Of a DNA stretch of 64,000 nt, positions 32,217 to 42,295 are shown piece after piece. Location: positions 24,169,505-24,233,504 of the forward strand of contig CM055274.1 in the NCBI GenBank assembly GCA_029237695.1, given 5' to 3'. The notes under the pieces were generated by a model. It made no database searches, had not been told where the DNA came from, and was given only the letters and a program-made list of their open reading frames with translations. The DNA is from Conchocele bisecta (lineage: Eukaryota > Mollusca > Bivalvia > Lucinida > Thyasiridae). Numbering within the stretch: the stretch's first letter is position 1; each line of letters begins with the position of its first letter. A program made the translations under genes and the position numbers.

Positions 32217-32923
32217 TTACATTTTTGTTGAGAAAGACAGTCCATTTTGTTTACTAAGTGCATCCTTTTCCAGATCTTGAATGATGTTCTTTGTGTACTG
32301 TACATCGTCATAGTCGTCCAACAGTTCATCACAACTCGAGTTCTCGTTGAATTCCAGAAGGTGGTGGTGATCGTGGCTCAAAACCTTACCAATCACATGT
32401 CCGTTCTTCCCACTCTCGTTGGGCAGTTTCTTGTTCGCTTTCGGTAAGTTTCTCAGTGATATTTCCATATCCCTGAATGCATTTAACATAAATATACCCG
32501 TCACAATCGTCAAGAAACCACAAATGTCGCCGATAATATCCTCAGGGGTCATATTAAGGAATTCTTTAAAGAGAACAACTGAGATCAAAATGACACATGC
32601 AGTAAACAAGACGTAATACGTCGGAGTTACGATTGAGGTATTAAACGAATCCAACGCTTGGTTAAGGTATTTCAATTGCAGCAATATACAGACGATGACG
32701 ACGGCTAGTAGTGCGTATGTCAACCAGTTGGTGAATTCATTGTGTCCGCGGAATGTTTCCTTCAGTGCTACGCCGAGACCTTTACATCCTGTCACAGTGA
32801 AAGCTCCCAGCGTGGCACAGATGAGCACATAGACGACAACGTTTTTATGGCCCCACTTTGGCGCAATGAAGAAGATGCTTATGACAGCTATGATCGCCAT
32901 TAAACTGCACACAACGATAATAC
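32217..32923 (-). CDS. NIPA2-like: NIPA-like magnesium transporter, terminal coding exon
   Basis: Exon of 707 bp, acceptor tgttatgttgcag at 32924-32936, stop TAA at 32217-32219. It encodes about residues 170-404. The family motifs VVVYVLICATLGAFTVTGCKG and LNQALDSFNTSIVTPTYYV are clear, as are KEFLNM..EDIIGDICGF and four to five hydrophobic spans. The tail is soluble and rich in His, Asn and Asp (SHDHHHLLEFNENSSCDELL). NIPA proteins are nine-span Mg2+ transporters of the plasma membrane and endosomes; the function here is inferred from the family. The phase-1 junction joins CCTG to GT to make Gly, matching the previous exon. Confidence 0.95.
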
Positions 32924-32953
32924 CTGCAACATAACAAGAAATGATGTGTATAA

Positions 32954-33091
32954 CAGAGCTCCAGTTAAGGTGCGTAATTTGGAGGTAAATTTCTTATTTC
33001 TCCATCAAAAATGGCAAGTTGGGAGTCCTTTAGAATCGTCTCAAAATTTCACTCCAAGTTAGTCAAATTACGCACCATAACTGGAGCTCTG
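32954..33091. mobile_element. hAT-like MITE with deleted centre
   Basis: cagagctccagttaaggtgc ... cgcaccataactggagctctg, gtataac on both sides (32948-32954, 33092-33098). Half of the central hairpin (gctttagaatcgtctc type) is missing compared with 53929-54121. Lies in the last intron, 31 bp from the exon acceptor. Confidence 0.75.
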
Positions 33092-33159
33092 GTATAACCC
33101 TTTCACCCCTAAATAACTGGCATATACTGGTGCATGCTCATTTTGGACTCAGTGAAACC

Positions 33160-33215
33160 TCTCTAAACCGGACACCCTGGGAGGTGCCCAGGGTGTCCGG
33201 CTTAGAGAGGTTTCA
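33160..33215. mobile_element. Minimal pogo-type inverted repeat
   Basis: gaaacctctctaaaccggac faces gtccggcttagagaggtttc with ggtgcccagggt in the centre. Intronic. Confidence 0.65.
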
Positions 33216-33439
33216 TTGAACATCAGACTTTTGATCTTTCTGAGCCATAGCAGTGCTCACGAACAGACTGTATCACCTGAGATAAATGACCAAGTAACTC
33301 ATCAAAAATAACATCACAGGTGTTTTCTTAGTGTCCGGTGTAGCGAGGTTCCACTGTAGTTCATTAATTATATGAGGTATGTTTTTTTAAAATCGAAAAG
33401 AAATAGTGTAGATCTTGATGAGGACGCTCATCTGGATCT

Positions 33440-33785
33440 ATTCAACAGTTACGGTCGTTTAAGGCCGAGCCAACGGGTTGGACAATCCAGTATTTATAAA
33501 TGCCCAAAATCAGAACTTAATATTTACAGAAAATATATGTTCAGCCCTGAAATTAGAATATCCTGACCTGGTGCCAGGTCCATTCCACACCAGAGTCACT
33601 TAGCTCCAACCCCAAAAGTAATATGATCAGCACTAACCTTATTACTTTTTAATTGGGCATAACAGGATTTAGCTCATAAGTATCAGAAGAAAAAATGTAT
33701 ATGAGGGCCAAACCATATAAGTCGGCATTCTGGTAAAGATGAACCCCAATCGTTAAATTACCCTTCGCGTGCTCCCGACCAACCA
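33440..33785 (-). mobile_element. SINE copy in the NIPA intron
   Basis: caacagttacggtcgtttaa, cctgacctggtgccaggtcc and ggtaaagatgaaccccaat landmarks; the tail end is decayed, no target duplication found. Ends 77 bp from the exon at 33863. Confidence 0.7.
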
Positions 33786-33862
33786 GCCACAAATGGTCAG
33801 GTCAGACAAGGGATATAACCACAGAGTTATGTTAATATAGAGATATGCGTTATATGCGTTAC

Positions 33863-34023
33863 CAGGTTCCTTGAGCATGTGCCAGAGTTCGTCGAGGTCC
33901 TTGATCTCCGACTCCTTGGGCGAGTGTATGACCATCATGGTGGAACCGAGGATACAGAGCAGACAGCCCAGCTTACCCACCAGGTTCAACCTCTCCTTGA
34001 GGAAATACGATGACAGCAACGCG
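33863..34023 (-). CDS. NIPA2-like: NIPA-like magnesium transporter, internal exon
   Basis: 161 bp. Acceptor catgtatatttcag (34024 upward), donor G|gtaacg. It encodes about residues 116-170: [20 protein letters not shown], then [18 protein letters not shown], then [13 protein letters not shown]. This is the strongest family signature; the corresponding stretch in vertebrate NIPA2 has the same 'LSSYFL.ERLNL.GK.GCLL.ILGST.MVIH.PKE' pattern as I recall it. Entry phase 2, exit phase 1. Confidence 0.95.
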
Positions 34024-34127
34024 CTGAAATATACATGAACGTGGTTTACTGATTGATTGGCCTTTATGTCTGTAGAGGATAAATCCATGTATTTTCTAGA
34101 GAATACAGAGGCAGTTATTCCCCTGGT

Positions 34128-34372
34128 GGCCGTTTCACTAAAGTTTGTAAGATTAAAATGTTCATACGTGCAAAATTATTATAGTCTGTAAATTTCACAC
34201 TAACACTGTTTTCTTGTAAACAATTATTGGATTTACATTTATTGAGCATAGGCTGCATATGCAGCCTATGCTCAATACATGTAAATCCATCAATTGAATT
34301 TTACAGACGATTCTAAATTTACATTTACAAAAATTTTAGTCGTACAAAGTTTAGTGAAACGGCCCCCAGATT
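34128..34372. mobile_element. 'gtttcactaaactttgtac' MITE (full copy, intronic)
   Basis: ggccgtttcactaaagtttg ... caaagtttagtgaaacggcc, with a central hairpin gagcataggctgcatatgcagcctatgctc. Non-coding. Confidence 0.8.
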
Positions 34373-34449
34373 CAGGCTCTCCTTGAAGACAGCAATGCAT
34401 TGAAACATACGTGGACATGGTTGATTGACTGCTATAGAATGGGTATTAT

Positions 34450-35475
34450 AACTCGAGTAATAACTAGAGGGTTGCTTTTCAGACAAAAACATATGTCTTC
34501 CCCCACACCACCACTGCATGTTATCAGGACTTGGATAATTAGAATTTAAGGCAACATCATACATGTAGCTACCTTGATTTTTCTGCATAAGTTAGCTGTA
34601 GGGATAATAAAATAAAAAGAGACAACATATGCAATTTTCACTTGTCAAGGGCCATAACTCTGCCAATACTAGATGAATCCGCATAAAAAAACCTGGTGCA
34701 CAACTTTCACATAGTGGCAAACATTCCTTTAAAATATCGCAACTCTAACTCAAACACTTTTGGAAATACGTGAGACACAAATTTGTGATGGACAACATTG
34801 CCGATTTTCTCTAAGGAAAGGGTCATAACTCCATCTTTACTGGATGATTCCGCAAACAAAACCCCAGGTGCACAACTACACATGCTGATTGACATAACAT
34901 TCCTATATAGTTTCATGCCTGTAACTAAAATTAAAAATCAGCAATTTTCACTAAGTCAAAGGCCATAACTCCGCCCATTCTCAATGAATCACCACTGTCC
35001 AGATGCACAACTCCACATGTTGATAAACATTCCTACACGGTTTCATGACTGTAGCTCAAATAGTTTTTCAGTTATGTGCGACACAAGGTTCACTAAGTCA
35101 AGGGCCATAACTCTGCGAATACTGGATGAATCTGCATCTAAAACCAAAGATGCGCAACTTCACATGATGACAAAATATTCTTATAAGGTTTCATGACTAG
35201 TTCAATATTTTTTCAGTTATGTATGACACAAGTTGAAAATCACCACTTTTCACTAAGTCAAGGGCCATAACTCTGCAAATACTGGATGAATCCACACCTA
35301 AAACCCCAGGTGCGCAACTTCACATGATAACAAATATTCCTTTAAAAGTTTGCGACTCTCACTCAAATACTTTTGGAGAAAAGCGCAACACAAATTTTGT
35401 GACGGATGGACAAAGGGCAGCCATGCCAAAAAGAATATGTCTCCCGATATACATGATATAGGGGGGAGACATAAT
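34450..35475. repeat. Intronic tandem-repeat element, 'agggccataactctg' units
   Basis: Five degenerate units of 150-190 bp, each with tcaagggccataactctg, tggatgaatcc and caggtgcgcaacttcac. The left boundary has taactagaggg. The right boundary is a stem-loop: tatgtctccc pairs with gggagacata across about 18 bases (35431-35474). Consistent with a Helitron-like carrier, although the left hairpin is weak. Confidence 0.65.
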
Positions 35476-36246
35476 ACCAGTACAATAGTATCAGTCATAT
35501 AGCATGACTTGTCTAACAGTGGCATTGGTGAGCGCCCCTGTGGTTAAAGAAAAATATAGTAATCTAGAGGTGGGAGCTTGGTTTTCATCCAAAATACCAA
35601 TGAGATGGAAATACATGTACTACAAAAATATTTTTCATGCTTCAGGCAGAGATTTTAAAAATGTGAAATAGTCGTAATATTTTTTAATTTTTGTCCGAAT
35701 GATCAGTGGGATCGAAATCCTGTGGAAGTGATTTTCATGCAGGAAGCAGAGATGAAAATGTTAAATGTAAAAGGCTTTAACGTCCCGTAGATGCCAAGGT
35801 CACATAGAGACACAATCTTGGTCTCGAGTCTCATCGTAATGACCAATCAGGTGGGAACAGCCCGAAACTGCAGTCAAAGTATCACCAAATATATTTAGAA
35901 ATGAACATTCTATTTACGTTGTTTCTTGGCTGATGAGCACACATGGTGAAATGGCAAATTCTATGAATGTCAATGAAAATTTGTCATGCCACCATGGTGT
36001 TAATCATCCCAATGAAAAGCCAAACAAAAATATTCAATTCTTATATTTAAATTATCACATAACTTAATTTGTACTGGTCTTATGACACGTATAATGTCTA
36101 AATTACACTCAATAGCTCGACTATGTCATCCACTATGTCTACATAAACATGTTGATAAAGTTTGGTAACTAGATGGCGTTGGCCGGCATGTCACGCCCGC
36201 TGAGGCTTTGATATTATACCAAACAACTTTAACCAAATATTTAACC
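35476..36246. other. Intronic sequence with SINE-tail and array-edge fragments
   Basis: 35765-35850 resembles the tail part of the long SINE subfamily. 36115-36245 contains tagctcgactat and taactagatggcgttggccg, i.e. pieces of the edges of the 19.4-kb and 39.2-kb arrays. No exon recognised. Confidence 0.4.
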
Positions 36247-36345
36247 CGGACGCATACAGTGGGGTCAGCGTGTAAGTGCACACACGAACGAACACGACAG
36301 GCTGTCGTGTTCGTTCGTGTGTGCACTTACATGCTAACCCCACTG
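36247..36345. mobile_element. Foldback MITE (best copy of its family)
   Basis: acagtggggtcagcgtgtaa ... ttacatgctaaccccactgt, with gtgcacacacgaacgaacac and its complement: about 45-bp arms and almost no loop (cgacaggctgtcg). Confidence 0.8.
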
Positions 36346-36418
36346 TACGTACGAAAATGTGTGTTTATTAGTTTCAGGTCAATGCGAACCTACCCATATA
36401 AGTAGAACTGAACAGTAC

Positions 36419-36509
36419 CTTGTAATAACACTGAGTGCTCCAAGAGGCACCACCAGCGTGGCTGGAGCGAAGGCAAATGCGGTGAAGTTCATCAGTTCTC
36501 CTCCAATCA
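36419..36509 (-). CDS. NIPA2-like: NIPA-like magnesium transporter, internal exon
   Basis: 91 bp. Acceptor ...cattacaag (36510-36511 are the AG), donor AG|gtactg. It encodes GGELMNFTAFAFAPATLVVP and LGALSVIT. The family pattern 'GE..NF.AYAFAPA.LVTPLGALSV' is evident. Entry phase 1, exit phase 2, both matching the neighbouring exons without a frame gap. The larger ORF in another frame over this interval is spurious. Confidence 0.92.
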
Positions 36510-36599
36510 CTTGTAATGCAAGACATTGGACATGTAGAATCACAGGCAGTCGGCATGTTAATATAATGTTTTAGACATGTAGAAAACAAAAACATTTGT

Positions 36600-36937
36600 A
36601 GTCATTGTATTTTAATTGGGTAAAATAAAATCACACTACTGTTTATACATCAACAGTCAACAATTATTGAATGGTTTGCTTCGAAATGAAAACATGTCTT
36701 GGTATTTCATCAGAATTGTCTCCTTGGAGACAATCCTAATGAAATACCAAGATGTGTCTTCAATGAAAATAAGAAAAAATATTGTATATTTGTGGTCTGT
36801 TTATTGTTTTCTGCAGCATGATAAAGGTACCACAAATTTTGTATTGCTTTTTGATACTCGCAACTTCTGGTTTCAATTGGGTTTTTGGCAATTTTGATTG
36901 GGTATTTACGCAAATACGCAGCTTATCTGGAGCTCTG
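36600..36937. mobile_element. hAT-type MITE, left end missing
   Basis: Starts inside the element (ttttaattgggtaaaataaa), central hairpin tcatcagaattgtctcc / ggagacaatcctaatga near 36724, right end ttatctggagctctg. Lies about 90 bp upstream of the exon acceptor at 36510. Confidence 0.75.
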
Positions 36938-37140
36938 AAACAGTTTATTAAGCAGTAGCAAATCACAGTTATGGAAACGCCTGAATAAGAGGCGCTTGCA
37001 CTATATTTCATCACAGCAAACCTAACATGGTTCAGCTCAATTGTATTTCAATTACCGTAGATGACGAAAATGTCATTTACTTTATATTTTACGCAAAACT
37101 GGTACCATGTACAACACAGGCCTGCTGTTGAGTTCCATAA

Positions 37141-37447
37141 GCCAATTTCATCAAAATTGCAAAGTATACTTATCTAGCAAAGTATACTGTGAGGGAGTAA
37201 TCATTCATTTTTCCCGAAATGCATTATTTCATATAGAACTAACCACTGCATGTATTTGATGATTAAAAGCACGTATAATTATTATACTGAATTTATTACA
37301 TTATCACAGCCAAAATGGCTGTGATAATGTAATAAATTCAGTATAATAAAAATTAATAAATTTATCCTTAAATTGAAAATTTTTCCCTCTGACAAAGTAT
37401 AATTTGCTAGATAAGTATACTTTCAAATTTTGGTGATATTAGGCTAC
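37141..37447. mobile_element. CAG-family MITE (inverted copy)
   Basis: gccaatttcatcaaaattgc ... ggtgatattaggcta, followed by cag. The hairpin tattacattatcacagcc / ggctgtgataatgtaata is intact at about 37290-37335. The left terminus has an extra base (taagcc). Confidence 0.8.
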
Positions 37448-37739
37448 AGATCACATTAGTAGTCAGTAGCGGAGCATGATATCTGGCTGAGACATTTCAA
37501 GAAATTGTACCGAACATTTCGGGTCAATAATGTGCGTCCGAGTCATCTCATTACAAGTCAGATCAGTAATGTTTACTCAATTTTGCAGGATACCTACATT
37601 TTGTTTCAAGAATATTACTGAAATATGCAGCAATATGTAGTTCAAAGCAGGCCTGAAAACAGGCATGAATGGTGTACATTAGCCACCATGTGTTTCGACC
37701 ATTTTTATAAATAGGTTATCAAACTTCAAACATCATGAA
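37448..37739. other. Unassigned intronic sequence
   Basis: Nothing recognised. Confidence 0.3.
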
Positions 37740-37968
37740 TAACTTTGTACACTAAAATGTTCGTAAATGCAAAATGATTATCGTCTGTAAATTTCACATT
37801 AACCATGTTTTATTGTAAACAGTTGTTGGATTTACATTTATTGAGCATAGGCTGCATGCAGCCTATGCTCAATAAATGTAAATCCATCAATTGGAATTTC
37901 TGGACGATCCTAAATTTGCACTTACGAACATGTTCGTCGTACAAAGTTTAGTGAAACGGCCCCCGGGT
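37740..37968. mobile_element. 'gtttcactaaactttgtac' MITE (14 bp from an exon)
   Basis: aactttgtacactaaaatgttcgtaa ... gtacaaagtttagtgaaacg, hairpin gcataggctgca / tgcagcctatgc. Its right end lies next to the donor site of the 57-bp NIPA exon. Confidence 0.75.
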
Positions 37969-37981
37969 GTATTATACTTAC

Positions 37982-38038
37982 TGAGGACCATACCACCCCA
38001 CCAGAGCCATTCCTTGAGGTACTGGAATCCTCCATCCC
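37982..38038 (-). CDS. NIPA2-like: NIPA-like magnesium transporter, 57-bp exon
   Basis: Encodes DGGFQYLKEWLWWGGMVL. Acceptor ttgtcattgtag, donor CTCA|gtaagt. 'YLKEWLWW.G' is a family motif between the first two spans. Both junctions are phase 1: the upstream exon ends GCAG and this one starts GG, giving Gly; it ends in A and the next starts TG, giving Met. Too short to appear in ordinary ORF scans. Confidence 0.92.
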
Positions 38039-38087
38039 CTACAATGACAAGACAACTTTGCTGATAGATGTTTATTGTTTATTTATT

Positions 38088-38373
38088 ATAGGAATGAAGG
38101 CCTCGTCCAGTATTCCCGTGACTTTTCCAAGTTTATATCCCCGATAAATTCCACAAAAAGGCCATTCAATCCTTATAATTCCAGCATTTGAAATAAATTC
38201 ATCAAGAAAATGTTTTTATTTTCCGTTTTCTTAAGAATTATTTTAACTGCGCCTGACGGTTATGGAAAGTAGTTTGGCATGGGAGTTTACTGGGATATAA
38301 ATTTTGGACCGAAACTTGCTACTGACCAAGCAAATGTTAGGGAATTGTGTAAATATGTTTGTGCTGGAATTAT
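38088..38373. mobile_element. Composite foldback (copy 5, left arm lost)
   Basis: aggaatgaaggcctcgtcc shows the collapse of the left arm of the hairpin. The right arm to 38175 and the 200-bp MITE module to 38373 are intact. Confidence 0.75.
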
Positions 38374-39140
38374 TGGTGTTTAACGGCCTATCAACAGCTA
38401 AAGTCATGTAAGGTCGGGCAAATGGTTCGATCCCGTTTTAACCGCTTGCATTGATGGGGGGGAGGTAGGGGGGCTGAATTGGGTTAAAACCTGGAATTGT
38501 GTAATATTTTTGTGCGGGATTACCTGTGTTTAACGGCCTATCAACAGCTAAAGTCATGTAAGGTCGGGCAAATGGGTTCGATCCCGTTTTTAACCTGCTG
38601 CATTGGGGGGGGGGGGGATGGGGGGGAGGGGGGAGGGGGGCTGAAATTAGAATAACCTGGAATTGTGTAAATATTTTTGTGCGGGAATTATTGTGTTTAA
38701 CGGCCTATCAACAGCTAAAGTCAAAGGCGGGCAAATGGTTTCATCCCGTTTTAACCTCGCATTGAGAAAAAAAAGGGGGGGGGGGGAGGGGGGCTGAAAT
38801 GAATAACCTGAATGTGTATATTTTTTGTGCGGGAATTATTGGTGTTTAACGGCCTATCAACAGCTAAAGTCATGTAAGGTCGGGCAAATGGGTTTGATCC
38901 CGCATTGGGGGGGGGGGGGGGGGGGAGGGGGCTGAAATTAGAATAACCTGACCTGGTGCCAGGTCCATACCACACCAAAGTCACTTGGCCCATTCCCCTA
39001 AAATAGGATACTCAAATATGGGGTATAACCAGATACAAAATGCCAAAGACGTATGTGAGGGCCAAACCAGGTCTCCATGCAGAATTCTGGTAAGGATGAA
39101 CCCCGATTGTTAAATTACAAATTGCATGCTCCCACCTGCC
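38374..39140 (-). repeat. Tandemly reiterated SINE segment with poly-G runs
   Basis: Four copies of a roughly 140-155 bp block (gtgtttaacggcctatcaac ... G run ... gctgaaatt ... tgtgcgggaatta) start near 38370, 38527, 38692 and 38843. The last is followed by the rest of a SINE (38930-39140). The blocks also contain the end of the preceding MITE (aattgtgtaaatatttttgtg), so the junction was amplified. Small indels rise from copy to copy. Confidence 0.7.
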
Positions 39141-39179
39141 ACCCACTTTGCTGATAGAATGGCGTTAATACCATCATTA

Positions 39180-41048
39180 ACAAGAGCTGTAGGAGAACAG
39201 CATAGCTCGACTATGAGGGTTGTCGATGTACACATAGCTTGACAAAGAAGGTGGCTGCGGCCTGCATAAAAACCTTAACAAAGGTTGACTAAAAACCTTA
39301 ACCAAGGGAAATTAAGTAAGTAATTCAAGGTTAAATGTAGGTCAATGTCAGATATAGGTCAGGGGTTATTGATGTACATCACTAGGAGATGAAGTTTTTC
39401 AAGTATGGTTTCTGTAGGCCCAGGAGTATTCCATATACAAGCTTGACTAAAAACCATAACCAAGGGGAAATAACTAAGTAATCCAAGGATAAAAGTAGGT
39501 GAAGGTCAAATATAGGTCAGGGATTATTGATGTACATCACTAGGAGATGAAGTTGTCCAAGTATGGTTGATGTAGGCCCAGGAGTATTCCATATACAAAT
39601 GTACAAGCTTGACTATAAACATTAACCAAGTAATTCAAGGTTAAATGTAGGTGAAGGTAAAATAAAGGTCAGGGGTTATTGATGTACATCCCTATAAGAA
39701 AAAGTTATCCAAGTATGGTGTCTGTATGCACAATAGTATTCCATGTACAAGTTTGATTAAAAACCTTAACCAAGGTTGACTAAAAACCTTAACCAAGGGG
39801 AATTAAGTAAGTAATTCAAGAGGAAATGTAGGTGAAGGTCAAATATAGGTCAGGGGTTATTGATGCACATCACTAGGAGATGAAGTTGTCCAAGTATGGT
39901 GGGTGTAGGGCCAGTAGTATTCCATATTCAAGCTTGACTAAAAACCATAACCAAGGGGAAATTAACTAAGTAATTGAAGAGGAAATGTAGGTCAAGGTCA
40001 AATATAGATCAGGGGTTATTGATGTACATCCCTATGAGAAAAGGTTGTCCAAGTATGGTGTCTGTATGCACAACAGTATTCCATGTACCAGCTTGACTAA
40101 AAACCTTAACCAAGCTTGACTAAAAACGTTAACCAAGGGGAATTAAGTAAGTAATTCAAGAGGAAATGTAGGTGAAGGTCAAATATAGATCAGGGGTTAT
40201 TGATGTACATCACTAGGAGATGAAGTTGTCCAAGTATGGTGAGTGTAGGGCCAGTAGTATTCCATATACAAGCTTGACTAAAAACCTTAACCAAGGGGAA
40301 TTAAGTAAGTAATTCAAGAGGAAATGTAGGTCAAGGTCAAATATAGATCAGGGGTTACTGATGTACATCCCTATGAGAACAAGTATGGTGTCTGTATGCA
40401 CAATAGTGTTCCATGTACAAGCTTGACTAAAAACCTTAACCAAGGTTGACTAAAAACCTTAACCAAGGGGAATTAACTAAGTAATTCAAGAGGAAATGTA
40501 GGTGAAGGTGAAATATAGATCAGGGGTTATTGATGTGCATCACTAGGAGATGAAGTTGTCCAAGTATGGTGGGTGTAGGGCCAGTAGTATTGCATATACA
40601 AGCTTGACTAAAAACCTTAACCAAGGGGAAATTAAGTAAGTAATTCAAGAGGAAATGTAGGTCAAGGTCAAATATAGATCAGGGGTTATTGATGTACATC
40701 CCTATGAGAAAAGGTTGTCCAAGTATGGTGTCTGTATGCACAATAGTGTTCCATGTACAAGCTTGACTACAAATCTTAACCAAGGTTGACTAAAAATCTT
40801 AACCAAGGGGAAATAACTAAGTAATTCAAGGTTAAATGTAGGTCAAGGTCAAATATAGATCAGGGGTTATTGATGTACATCACTAGGAGATGAAGTTGTC
40901 CAAGTATGGTGGGTGTAGGGCCAGTAGTATTCCATATACAAGGTTGACTAAAAACCTTAACCAAGGTGTGACGGTGACGCCGATGCCGACGCCGAAGCCG
41001 GGGTGACAACATAAGCTCTACTTATTCTTCGAATAGTCGAGCTAAAAA
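39180..41048. repeat. Dimeric (higher-order) satellite with hairpin ends
   Basis: Starts acaagagctgtaggagaaca and ends tcgaatagtcgagct. Ten monomers of 150-180 bp, by the position of gatgtacatc: 39371, 39529, 39681, 39862, 40021, 40202, 40361, 40532, 40691, 40872. From 39681 onward two types alternate: A (cactaggagatgaagttgtc) and B (ccctatgagaaaa), with spacings of about 159 and 181, so a dimer is about 340 bp. The edges carry inverted tagctcgactat / atagtcgagcta. Confidence 0.85.
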
Positions 41049-41149
41049 TGAGACACGCCATGTGATTTTGACATCATTTTGTACCTTCGGACATCTGCGT
41101 AATTTCATGAAATACGTTTACAAAACTTACAATATTTTTCATAAATGGT

Positions 41150-41262
41150 GTCAAAAGTTGACAAAGTTTTCAGAGTACATGTACATGCGAAATATATATA
41201 ATATAATTCCGCATGTACTCTGAAAATTTTGTCAACTTTTGACGCCATTTATGGGAAAAACT
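41150..41262. mobile_element. Foldback hairpin
   Basis: ataaatggtgtcaaaagttg ... agtacatgtacatgcg pairs with cgcatgtact ... caacttttgacgccatttat. Confidence 0.75.
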
Positions 41263-41324
41263 CAATTTAAAGTTGAGTTTTCATTTATCAGCGTCATGGA
41301 GGTTGATAGTGATGGTTATACTTA

Positions 41325-41555
41325 AATGTGGCTGTGACTGGAGAAATCGATCCAGCGTAGATCCAGATCAGCCTGTACATCTGCACAGTCTGATCAGGAT
41401 CGGCACTGTTCACCATTCTATCAATGAAACACTCATCATGCTTCTAACAAGCAATATAGATCGTTATCAGGCTACATGAGTGCGCTATTTGATCAGGAAC
41501 TACACTGATCACAAATACCATAAGCCCCATTTCCCAAGTCACAGCCACAGGTGAC
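41325..41555. mobile_element. 'gtggctgtgactggag' MITE (best copy)
   Basis: Both ends are present: gtggctgtgactggagaaat and cccaagtcacagccac. Core: gatccagatcagcctgta / tgcacagtctgatcagga. Used here as the reference for the split copy at 4608-5185. Confidence 0.75.
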
Positions 41556-41711
41556 ATTATCGGGATAAGATTTCCATCAAGATCAGATAAAAAAAAAAAA
41601 ATTCCCATCCCATTTATCTTTATATTTAAATATAAAGATAAATGGGATGGGAATTAATTTTTTTTTAACTGATCTTGATGGAAATCTTATCTCGATAATG
41701 TCACCTGTGGT
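41550..41711. mobile_element. Foldback, about 75-bp arms
   Basis: caggtgacattatcgggata ... tcccatcccatttatcttta and its complement, centre tatttaaata. It directly abuts the preceding MITE, and cacagccaca occurs on both sides (41543 and 41712 regions), suggesting insertion at the MITE terminus. Confidence 0.8.
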
Positions 41712-41999
41712 CACAGCCACAAATATCATGTTGGCTATATTGGCAGTGTGGATGTGTTTGTTTGTTTGTTTGTTTATTGGTGTTTAACGGCCTATCAACA
41801 GCTAACGTCATGTAAGGCCGGGCAAACAGGTTCGATCCCGTTTGAACCTGCTGCATTGGGGGGAAAATCCCAAAATCAGAACTGAATATTTACATCGAGA
41901 TACAACATATTCAGCCCTGAAATTAGAACTAGAAATGGACGCTTGTCGACAAGCGCATGTGTATCCCCCTCCCCAGATACACAAGTAGTTTGAAAAAAG

Positions 42000-42295
42000 G
42001 GTGTTCGAGTTATGCTCCGGAGACAAAATCAGTGACGGAAAAACAAAGGGAGATAACTAAAGAATTAGTGATGCAAGAGTTGTCATTCTTGCGGGACACA
42101 CCTTTAGGGTCGTGGTCTATGCATGTGTGAAGTTTCATGAAAATATTCCAAAGGGTGTTCGAGTTATGCTCCAGACACGAAATCAGTGCACGAAACAACA
42201 AAGGGAGATAACTAAGAAATTAACGACGCAAGAGTTGTCATTCTTACGTGCGACACACCTTTGGGTCGTCTTCTATGCATGTGTAAGTTTAATAA
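42000..42295. repeat. 155-165 bp array, left part
   Basis: Two units (agggagataactaa ... cgacacacctttgggtcgt ... tatgcatgtgtgaagtttca ... gttcgagttatgctcc). The same units continue at 43612-43672 and 44700-45305, so this array has been split twice by later insertions. Confidence 0.8.

Noticed and set aside
36374..36595. 73-aa minus ORF overlapping the NIPA exon
   Set aside because: Wrong frame; the real exon is 36419-36509 with matching splice phases and family motifs.
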